Below, piece after piece: positions 1 through 4,718 of a stretch of 5,012 nucleotides of DNA. The stretch covers positions 1 to 5,012 of the forward strand of contig JBJXGP010000515.1 of NCBI GenBank assembly GCA_046160425.1, read 5' to 3'. The stretch's first letter is position 1. Each line of letters opens with the position of its first letter. Both the position numbers and the translations under genes were made by a program. A model generated the notes under the pieces. The model was given only the letters and a program-made list of their open reading frames with translations, was not told where the DNA came from and did not search any database. Source of the DNA: JAQCEJ01 sp046160425. GTDB lineage: Bacteria; Planctomycetota; Planctomycetia; Planctomycetales; Planctomycetaceae.

Positions 1-779
1 ACGAGCGACTCGACTGGAGCGATTTTCATTTGCTGGCCGATGGGCTTGATGCTCTCTTCGCCCCGCCGCGCACCCCTCTGCTCTTGCGTTTACTCCGCGC
101 GATGTTCGTCGTCGACCTCATTGGCCAATCGAAATTCGAAAAAATCTCGTGCGAGCGATTGAAGGATTTTCTCGGTCTCATTTCGCTCGCCGCCAACGAT
201 GAAGTGCCACCATCGGCGTGCGTACCCCACGAACCGACCTCCGCCGGAAAGATGCAATTTCGCATGCTCGTCGCCCAATATGCCCGCAAGGATACCCACG
301 CGGCGATGTCGCAAGGCTGGCACAATCGCTGGACTCTGTTTCGCTCGGCGTTGGCGTTCGCCAAGGGGACAGGGAAGATCCCGCCGCTGCAATCGATCTT
401 TCGCGAAGTCCCCTTCCGCGATCTCGAAGGAGAATTCGGCCCGCTCTCTGAAGACGTCGATGAAATCCTCACGCGCTATTTCCGCGTGAAGATTCAGGGG
501 CTTCATTTCTGCGGACCGGCGTACTACGGCGTCCCCTTCGTCGAGGGCTTTCAAAGCCTCGCTCTCATGTACCCCGTCGTGATGTGGCTCGCCCGCTGGC
601 TTGCCGTCAGCGATGCCCGCCGTTCTGTGACGACCGACGACGTCTCGCAGGCCTTAGCCATTGCCGACCATCACCACGGCTACTCCCCGATCTTCGGCAG
701 CGCGTCATTTAGACGCCGCGTGCGGTTGCTCGCCTCGACCGGCGACTTGCGGCATTTGTGTACGTGGTATGGGAGATAG
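1..779 (+). CDS. Probable YkgJ/FliB-like cysteine-cluster protein, C-terminal part (5' end outside window)
   Basis: The frame is open from base 3 to the TAG at 777-779, giving 258 residues with no stop upstream, so the gene enters from the left and its N-terminus is missing. The TTG at base 30 is an internal leucine, not a start. What is visible is a mostly helical, soluble region with a conserved-looking block near window residues 158-180 (RYFRVKIQGLHFCGPAYYG), then a hydrophobic helix, a His-rich turn (DHHHGYSP, about residues 222-229) and an Arg-rich end. This resembles, from memory, the C-terminal half of planctomycete proteins annotated as YkgJ-family cysteine-cluster or flagellin lysine-N-methylase-like. 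The diagnostic CxxCC-type cluster would lie in the missing N-terminal part, so the assignment cannot be confirmed here and no substrate is proposed. The last residues (GR-stop) are encoded by GGGAGATAG, also found at the cupin gene end. The coding status is secure; the family name is tentative. Confidence 0.6.
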   Translation, partial: ERLDWSDFHLLADGLDALFAPPRTPLLLRLLRAMFVVDLIGQSKFEKISCERLKDFLGLISLAANDEVPPSACVPHEPTSAGKMQFRMLVAQYARKDTHAAMSQGWHNRWTLFRSALAFAKGTGKIPPLQSIFREVPFRDLEGEFGPLSEDVDEILTRYFRVKIQGLHFCGPAYYGVPFVEGFQSLALMYPVVMWLARWLAVSDARRSVTTDDVSQALAIADHHHGYSPIFGSASFRRRVRLLASTGDLRHLCTWYGR

Positions 780-811
780 CGGAGTGCGAGAAAGGGAGAG
801 AAGATTTGTAG

Positions 812-830
812 CTGGCCTCTGTGAGGCCGG
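812..830. repeat. Small perfect hairpin GGCCTC-TGT-GAGGCC
   Basis: GGCCTC at 814-819 and GAGGCC at 823-828 are perfectly complementary around a 3-base loop. Outward, a T/G wobble and a C/G pair extend the stem to eight positions as RNA. It lies 35-50 bases after the stop of the first gene. There is no following T-run, so it is not a standard intrinsic terminator, although a weak 3' end or mRNA-protecting role is possible. Confidence 0.5.
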
Positions 831-844
831 ATCATCCGCGTGTC

Positions 845-872
845 GGGGACGCACCGCGCAGCGGAAGTCCCC
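845..872. repeat. Dyad GGGGAC / GTCCCC
   Basis: GGGGAC at 845-850 and GTCCCC at 867-872 can pair around a 16-base GC-rich loop. Together with the neighbouring hairpin at 812-830 it forms a compact structured block in the spacer. No T-run follows. Its function is unknown. Confidence 0.35.
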
Positions 873-993
873 CGCTGATCTCATAACGAAACGAGAACAG
901 AATTCGGACCAGTGTATTCTTACTTTTGGCTCGTCGTTCGGTCAGAATATCGCCGAAAATCTCCCCGCGAGACGCAACATTTTTAACCGCCGA

Positions 994-1024
994 TTGAGTT
1001 TTGCCGCGTCGGCTGTGGTACGAT
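994..1024 (+). promoter_or_regulatory. Weak sigma70-like promoter candidate for the formylglycine enzyme gene
   Basis: TTGAGT at 994-999 and TACGAT at 1019-1024 resemble -35 and -10 boxes with a 19-base spacer, longer than the usual 17. Transcription would start about 50 bases before the ATG at 1079. Each box has about four of six consensus bases, so this could be chance. Confidence 0.2.
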
Positions 1025-1078
1025 GAAACTCTTGCAACATAATCACGAACCGACAATCGATCATCAACTGGCTGGCCC

Positions 1079-2311
1079 ATGACATCTGCCAATAATCATT
1101 CCGTTCCCGACAAAAAACGTGACACGCACGCCCTTGCGCCGCAGAACTTGCCGACGCTCTGGCGAATCGGCGTGTTCGTGGTGACTGCGGGCGTGGTTTA
1201 CATGCTGGTGAAATCGTGGATTCCAGAACCGTCGGCGGAGATCCCCCTCGAAAACGCCGTCGCACCGGTAGAGACACCTCGCCAGTCAACCGAAACCGTT
1301 TCTCAGGAATCGACATTCGAGCCGACGGTCGCCTCCACTGCCCCCGAACCGGGACCGACACCCGAGGGGATGGTCTGGATCCCCGGCGGTGAATTTTCGA
1401 TGGGTTGCGCAGACCCGCGCGGCGAACCAGCGGGCGGACCCGACCCGATGGGGGACTCGCGTCCAATCCATCGCGTGTATGTCGATGGGTTCTGGATGGA
1501 CCGCACCGAAGTCACGAACCGGCAATTCGCGGAGTTCATCAAGGCGACCGATTACATCACCATCGCCGAGCGTGTTCCGCAGGCCAAAGACTTCCCTGAT
1601 GCACCGCCTGAGAATCTCGTCGCCGGAGGTGTGGTGTTTACTCCCCCACCCGAAGCGGTCCCGCTCGATAATCACTTTCGCTGGTGGAACTACGTCCCCG
1701 GTGCCAACTGGCGGCATCCGTCAGGACCAGACAGCAACATCGATGGGAAAGACGATTTCCCCGTCGTGCAGATCGCCTATGCCGATGCGCTGGCATATGC
1801 CGCATGGGCCGGCAAACGGATTCCCACCGAAGCCGAGTGGGAGTTCGCGGCTCGCGGCGGGTTAACCGGCCAGTTGTACGCCTGGGGGAATGAACTCCGA
1901 CCGCAAAACAAATGGATGGCCAATACCTGGCAGGGGGAGTTCCCCATTCAGAACTCGAACGACGACGGTTTCGCGGCGACCGCCCCCGTCGCGCAGTTCT
2001 CGCCCAACGGCTACGGCCTCCATGATATCGCCGGCAATGTCTGGGAGTGGTGTTCCGACTGGTACGACGTCGCCGAGTATGCTCATCGCGTGGAAGCACA
2101 CGGAACCGAAGTCATCCGCAACCCGCAAGGACCGGCGGCAAGTTTCGACCCTGCCGAGCCGACTGAAAAGAAGCGCGTCCATCGCGGCGGCTCGTTCCTC
2201 TGCACCGATCAATACTGCACCCGCTACATGATCGGCACCCGCGGGAAGGGAGAAGTCTCCACGGGTACGAATCATCTCGGCTTTCGTTGCGTCAGGCCGA
2301 GCAGCCAGTGA
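1079..2311 (+). CDS. Membrane-anchored formylglycine-generating enzyme (SUMF1/FGE family)
   Basis: This 410-residue protein is predicted to oxidise the active-site cysteine of type I sulfatases (CxPxR motif) to formylglycine. Residues 1-29 are polar. Residues 30-46 form one hydrophobic segment (IGVFVVTAGVVYMLVKS), an uncleaved anchor rather than a typical signal peptide. Residues 49-95 are a Pro/Glu/Thr-rich linker, and 96-407 are the FGE-sulfatase fold. Diagnostic blocks match human SUMF1: GANWRHPSGPDS, WAGKRIPTEAEWEFAARGGL, WQGEFP, FSPNGYGLHDIAGNVWEW, and the final RGGSFLCTDQYCTRY...NLGFRC-type end (here NHLGFRC). Both catalytic cysteines are present with the correct spacing, Cys375 and Cys380, equivalent to human Cys336/Cys341. 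This separates true enzymes from the many SUMF1-like proteins that lack them. The ATG is well supported: an in-frame TAA lies at 1040-1042 with no other start codon between, and the next Met (42) would destroy the anchor. No clear Shine-Dalgarno is seen. No sulfatase gene is in the window. Confidence 0.93.
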   Translation: MTSANNHSVPDKKRDTHALAPQNLPTLWRIGVFVVTAGVVYMLVKSWIPEPSAEIPLENAVAPVETPRQSTETVSQESTFEPTVASTAPEPGPTPEGMVWIPGGEFSMGCADPRGEPAGGPDPMGDSRPIHRVYVDGFWMDRTEVTNRQFAEFIKATDYITIAERVPQAKDFPDAPPENLVAGGVVFTPPPEAVPLDNHFRWWNYVPGANWRHPSGPDSNIDGKDDFPVVQIAYADALAYAAWAGKRIPTEAEWEFAARGGLTGQLYAWGNELRPQNKWMANTWQGEFPIQNSNDDGFAATAPVAQFSPNGYGLHDIAGNVWEWCSDWYDVAEYAHRVEAHGTEVIRNPQGPAASFDPAEPTEKKRVHRGGSFLCTDQYCTRYMIGTRGKGEVSTGTNHLGFRCVRPSSQ

Positions 2312-2327
2312 TGCGGATCGTGGTATC

Positions 2328-2454
2328 GGTTAGCCGCGACGCGCAGGGTCTCCGCAGCGGAGCGCGCTCGTTATCGCACAGTGTAGTAGAAAAAGGGTGG
2401 TGGAGGGGTCGTGTGATGGAGTGGTGGAAAAGAACAGATAACATTCTTTTGCTC
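2328..2454 (+). repeat. Left arm of a ~127-bp imperfect inverted repeat flanking the cupin gene
   Basis: This arm matches the reverse complement of 2826-2953. The first 38 bases (2328-2365, beginning GGTTAGCCGCGACG) are identical to the other arm, as are 27 bases at 2399-2425. The 3' part is near-identical apart from one length difference and point changes, including a shared GAACAGATAACATTCTT. Bases 2350-2362 form a palindrome (CTCCGC-A-GCGGAG). Bases 2381-2434 are almost free of C on this strand. It starts 16 bases after the formylglycine enzyme stop and fills most of the gap to the cupin gene, so it would be that gene's 3' untranslated region and the cupin's leader. There is no reading frame or transposase inside. 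Confidence 0.9.
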
Positions 2455-2473
2455 TCGATCTTAACGCGGCATT

Positions 2474-2478
2474 GAGGA
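2474..2478 (+). promoter_or_regulatory. Ribosome binding site GAGGA for the cupin gene
   Basis: GAGGA lies six bases before the ATG at 2485, the best Shine-Dalgarno in the window. An in-frame TGA at 2473-2475 overlaps it, so translation cannot start further upstream. Confidence 0.7.
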
Positions 2479-2484
2479 ACCGAA

Positions 2485-2808
2485 ATGAACCTCTTCGACG
2501 GAATTCCCCCCGATTTGCCCGAGGAACTTTTCACGACATTGCTCGAAGCAACCGGAGTGCGCATCGAACGAATCGTCTCACACGGCCAGGCTTCGCCCGA
2601 CGATTTCTGGTACGACCAGAACGAGCACGAATGGGTTCTCGTTCTCAAAGGGGCGGCGAGGTTGCGATTCGCCGACGAAGAGCAATCGCTCGAAATGAAG
2701 CCGGGGGACTATGTTCATATCCCGGCTCACAAGAAACATCGCGTCGACTGGACCACCCCCGATGAGCCGACGGTCTGGCTGGCGGTGCATTATGGCGTGG
2801 GGAGATAG
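2485..2808 (+). CDS. Small single-domain cupin protein
   Basis: This 107-residue protein is a complete single cupin barrel, probably cytoplasmic since it has no signal peptide or membrane segment. An N-terminal helical part (residues 8-24) is followed by strands VRIERIVSHGQ (25-35), the block FWYDQNEHEWVLVLKGAARLRF (41-62), and the second cupin motif PGDYVHIPAHKKHRVDW (73-89). It ends in VWLAVHYG. It belongs to a common family of small cupins sharing 'FWYDQ..EWV..L.G' and 'IPAH..HRV.W'. The classical HxH metal motif of motif 1 is not kept, but His48, Glu49, His82, His85 and His102 could still hold a metal. The substrate is unknown for this family. The ATG is fixed by the in-frame TGA at 2473-2475 and the GAGGA site. 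The gene sits between two inverted repeat arms, and its last two codons plus stop fall inside a G-rich repeat. It converges with the permease gene. Confidence 0.88.
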   Translation: MNLFDGIPPDLPEELFTTLLEATGVRIERIVSHGQASPDDFWYDQNEHEWVLVLKGAARLRFADEEQSLEMKPGDYVHIPAHKKHRVDWTTPDEPTVWLAVHYGVGR

Positions 2809-2826
2809 GGTGATCGGGAGATAGGG
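2799..2826 (+). repeat. G-rich tandem motif with canonical G-quadruplex pattern, overlapping the cupin stop codon
   Basis: Four runs of at least three G (2799-2802, 2808-2810, 2816-2818, 2824-2826) are separated by three 5-base loops, AGATA, TGATC and AGATA. This fits the G3+N1-7 quadruplex rule on the coding strand of the cupin. The TAG stop (2806-2808) lies inside it. The motif is closely related to 4569-4595 and more distantly to 771-805, so it behaves as a dispersed element rather than a chance G-rich patch. It joins directly to the right arm of the inverted repeat. Confidence 0.75.
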
Positions 2827-2953
2827 AGCAGAAGAATGTTATCTGTTCTTTTTCAACCACTCCATCACACGACCCCTCCACCCCTCGTCTTCTACTACAC
2901 ACTGCGCGATGAAAAGCGCTCCGCTGCGGAGACCCTGCGCGTCGCGGCTAACC
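2826..2953 (-). repeat. Right arm of the ~127-bp inverted repeat, filling the convergent gap between cupin and permease
   Basis: Read on the minus strand this copies 2328-2454. Bases 2916-2953 are the 38-bp identical core. Its core end stops one base short of the permease stop codon (2957-2955), and its other end joins the G-rich motif holding the cupin stop, so repeat sequence occupies the whole convergent intergenic space. On the minus strand the palindrome CTCCGC-A-GCGGAG (2931-2919) is followed after four bases by TTTT (2915-2912), giving a terminator-like layout for the permease transcript. The left arm lacks that T-run. No short direct duplication flanks the outer ends of the two arms. 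Confidence 0.9.
2912..2931 (-). terminator. Possible intrinsic terminator for the permease gene, within the repeat arm
   Basis: The minus strand has a 6-bp GC-rich stem CTCCGC/GCGGAG with one unpaired base, followed by GCGC and then four T. It is about 25 bases beyond the permease stop. The single-base loop is strained; in practice the stem would open to a 3-base loop with five pairs. The T-run is short, so efficiency is doubtful. Confidence 0.3.
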
Positions 2954-2954
2954 A

Positions 2955-4541
2955 CTATTGTCTCACATCGATTCGCGATAAGACCGATAACCCTCGGCGC
3001 GTCACCCGCGTCTCGACGACGTTCAGACGCTTGAGGTTCGGCAGATCGACCAGCAAGCGGATGCTACGATCGGTGACGGCGGTTTGATTCAGTCGCAGGT
3101 CGATCGTACTCGGCAGGAATTTCAGCAGCGGGATCAGCTTCGTCAGTTCCGCATCGCCGACGTTTTTTCCCGCGAGGTCGACGACGTAACCGCTCGGCTC
3201 GGCGGTGAGGCTCCCTCCCAGATCCTGCACGAGTTTGACCGCAGCCCCGGCTCGATAGCGGGGCAATTGGGAATTGATCAGCCACCCGGAGACGAACACT
3301 CCGATCATGATCAATGCGATACCGATGCGTCGTCGTCTCATGGAGAGCGAACTTCTCGCTATCAGCAGCAAACCCGCCATGCCGATCGCTGCGAGCGTCG
3401 CCGCGTGAGGCGCTTCCAACACAAGATGGCCGGGGATGAGATCGGAGCCGACGATCAGGACCATTCCCCACGTGAGGAGCGTCACGTTCAAGATCGTGAC
3501 CCAACCGAGGTTTCCCTCGAAGAACCGCAATCGGCGAAACGCAGCGGGAGTCTGACTGAAGGCGACCGCGCAGACCACGACGACGCCGACGATCAGCCCT
3601 TCGTACACGTCGGCTCCGGTTTTGATGATCTTCGCCACGCCGTCGATGACGACCCGGAGAAACAGCGCCCCGAAGACGGTTCCCGGAATCGTGCCGATCC
3701 CCCCTTGCAGGCTGCACCCTCCCACGACCGCCGCCGCGATCGCGTTGAGTTCGTAACCGCGCCCCAGTGTTTGTGGTTCCGCAAGACTTTGTTCGCCGAT
3801 GTATAAGATCCCCGCAAGCGACGAGAGGACCGCGCTCGTGCAATAGGCGAGCCATTTGAGCCGATCGGTCCGGATGCCGCTGAGCCGGGCGGCTTCTTCG
3901 TTTCCGCCGAGCGCATGCAGATGCCGGCCGACGACCGACTTGCTCAGCAGCAGCCACATCAGAAATGCGAGCGCGAGAAACAGCACGCAGCGGATGCCGA
4001 CCGACGTCGTCAGATAACGAAACGTGCCGTCGAAAATGTTGATCTGCGATCGGCTTCCTCCCAGCCAGACCGCCGTCGCATGTTCGCAGATCGCCCGGGC
4101 GAGACTCCGCAAGCCGACCAGCGTGGCGAGCGTCGCCACGAAGGGAGGCAAGCCGACGACGGTGATCAGCCAGGCATGCAGGCTGCCGATGAGAAAGCCG
4201 ATGACGAGCGTCCCCGCGATCGCCGCCGTGATCACGCCGGCTCCGAGAGGCGTATCGGGACTTTGCATCCGCTCGGGAGCCAGCCAGAGCATCAGCGTAG
4301 CGCACATCGTCCCGCTGAAACAGATGACCGACCCGGCGGAGAGATCGATCCCACCGCTGATGATCACGCACGCCGCGCCGAGAGCGAAAATGCCGAGCAC
4401 CGTCGTCTGCCGGGCAATGTCGGTGACGCTGGCCAGCGGATCATGCCAGTAATTGTGATCGGCATCGAGCAGCGTCGTAACGACGACCACGATCGCGATG
4501 GCGAAGAGAAGTTTGATCTCGTGTGGCAGGCGCGCGGGCAT
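2955..4541 (-). CDS. RbsC-type sugar ABC transporter permease fused to extra membrane segments and a leucine-rich-repeat domain
   Basis: This 528-residue inner-membrane protein is the channel subunit of a ribose/xylose-type ABC importer. Residues about 8-330 form the BPD_transp_2 permease core, with hallmark blocks GGIDLSAGS (63-71), the ATPase-coupling loop ALGGNEEAARLSGI (210-223), SLAGILYIGE, and YELNAIAAAVVGGCSLQGGIGTIPGT (263-288). Normal family members are about 320-340 residues long. Here the chain continues with three hydrophobic segments (about 345-365, 379-395, 405-423) and a tail (431-525) with about three leucine-rich repeats (for example LPNLKRLNVVETRVTRRGLSVL). With a cytoplasmic core C-terminus and the Arg-rich stretches RRLRF (336-340) and RRRR (402-405) kept inside, three crossings place the tail outside, towards the binding protein. 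The ATG is fixed by an in-frame TAA two codons upstream (4547-4545), with a weak GGTGA site at 4553-4549. No frameshift is seen at the junction. The partner binding protein is encoded upstream; the ATPase is not in the window. Confidence 0.93.
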   Translation of the reverse strand: MPARLPHEIKLLFAIAIVVVVTTLLDADHNYWHDPLASVTDIARQTTVLGIFALGAACVIISGGIDLSAGSVICFSGTMCATLMLWLAPERMQSPDTPLGAGVITAAIAGTLVIGFLIGSLHAWLITVVGLPPFVATLATLVGLRSLARAICEHATAVWLGGSRSQINIFDGTFRYLTTSVGIRCVLFLALAFLMWLLLSKSVVGRHLHALGGNEEAARLSGIRTDRLKWLAYCTSAVLSSLAGILYIGEQSLAEPQTLGRGYELNAIAAAVVGGCSLQGGIGTIPGTVFGALFLRVVIDGVAKIIKTGADVYEGLIVGVVVVCAVAFSQTPAAFRRLRFFEGNLGWVTILNVTLLTWGMVLIVGSDLIPGHLVLEAPHAATLAAIGMAGLLLIARSSLSMRRRRIGIALIMIGVFVSGWLINSQLPRYRAGAAVKLVQDLGGSLTAEPSGYVVDLAGKNVGDAELTKLIPLLKFLPSTIDLRLNQTAVTDRSIRLLVDLPNLKRLNVVETRVTRRGLSVLSRIDVRQ

Positions 4542-4548
4542 GAGTTAT

Positions 4549-4553
4549 TCACC
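4549..4553 (-). promoter_or_regulatory. Weak ribosome binding site GGTGA for the permease gene
   Basis: On the minus strand GGTGA lies seven bases before the permease ATG and matches the GGTGA portion of the usual anti-Shine-Dalgarno target. It is weak compared with the cupin site, which fits lower translation of a membrane subunit than of its binding protein. Confidence 0.35.
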
Positions 4554-4564
4554 GAGGTGAGAGC

Positions 4565-4695
4565 GATCGGGAGATCGGGTGATGGGGCGATAGGGAGTAA
4601 AAGCATACGCAGCGAGGGGTAGAGAGGTGGAGGGGTAGCGAAGAAGTCATACCATTATTCCCTTTCCGATCTCCCCATCACCCGATCTCCCCATC
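4565..4695. repeat. Inverted repeat between binding-protein and permease genes
   Basis: 4569-4587 and 4673-4691 are perfectly complementary over 19 bases (GGGAGATCGGGTGATGGGG and its reverse complement). Extending outward and inward, arms 4565-4596 and 4664-4695 match at 28 of 32 positions, around a loop of about 67 bases. In the leftward transcript the G-rich arm comes first and the C-rich arm ends 23-27 bases before the permease start. The hairpin would therefore sit between a high-demand binding-protein message and a low-demand permease message. Confidence 0.8.
4569..4595 (+). repeat. Second canonical G-quadruplex motif
   Basis: G runs at 4569-4571, 4577-4579, 4584-4587 and 4593-4595 with loops AGATC, TGAT and CGATA fit the G3+N1-7 rule. 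It shares run spacing and loop sequences with 2799-2826. It lies on the + strand, the template strand for the leftward permease transcript. Confidence 0.65.
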
Positions 4696-4716
4696 TCTAT
4701 GTCTCCCCCTCTTTTT
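4601..4716 (+). repeat. Diverged third copy of the cupin-flanking repeat
   Basis: By eye, the order of elements resembles the outer half of the right arm plus its G-rich extension. CGAGGGGT and GGAGGGGT (4613-4636) are followed by a short A-rich step, then CATACCATTATTCC in place of GATAACATTCTTC, then two CGATCTCCCC-like units with ATCACC between them. The 38-bp core of the other two copies is absent. It fills the 177-base gap between the binding-protein stop and permease start. The alignment is by eye and includes gaps, so homology is likely rather than proven. Confidence 0.5.
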
Positions 4717-4718
4717 CA

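Larger units (their letters stand above)
780..1078. other. Intergenic region with small dyads, upstream of the formylglycine-generating enzyme gene
   Basis: This 299-base gap contains no credible gene. It begins with a purine-rich, G-rich stretch (780-805) continuing from the stop codon of the preceding gene. Two dyads follow, at 812-830 and 845-872. The rest, up to the start at 1079, has average composition and one weak promoter-like pair near 994-1024. A short reading frame on the minus strand (1092-832) overlaps the next gene's start and has no recognisable protein features, so it is not called. Confidence 0.6.

Noticed and set aside
26..554. Minus-strand reading frames opposite the first gene
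   Set aside because: The plus-strand frame has a coherent helical protein pattern up to a stop at 779; the opposite frames have low-complexity content and no motif.
832..1092. 86-residue minus-strand reading frame in the spacer before the formylglycine enzyme gene
   Set aside because: It overlaps that gene's start codon, lacks a convincing ribosome site and includes the dyad sequences in its coding part.
1079..2808. Formylglycine enzyme, cupin and transporter as one functional system
   Set aside because: The genes are on different strands, separated by repeat-filled gaps, and share no pathway that the sequence supports.
2328..2953. Composite transposon carrying the cupin gene
   Set aside because: There is no transposase, and the bases just outside the two arms (GTATC on the left, ACTAT on the right) are not a direct target duplication.
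3064..4371. 435-residue minus-strand reading frame overlapping the permease gene
   Set aside because: It is very rich in Arg, Ala and Gly with no hydrophobic pattern or known motif, and it lies wholly inside the well-supported permease frame. It is a GC-rich shadow.
3084..4622. Long plus-strand reading frames (3084-3806 and 3915-4622) antisense to the permease
   Set aside because: Their translations are dominated by Asp, Arg, Gln and His, as expected for the antisense of a hydrophobic GC-rich gene, and show no domain.
4553..4716. CRISPR array or tandem-repeat array
   Set aside because: The units are short, G-rich and imperfect, and occur as inverted copies without regular unique spacers or cas genes.
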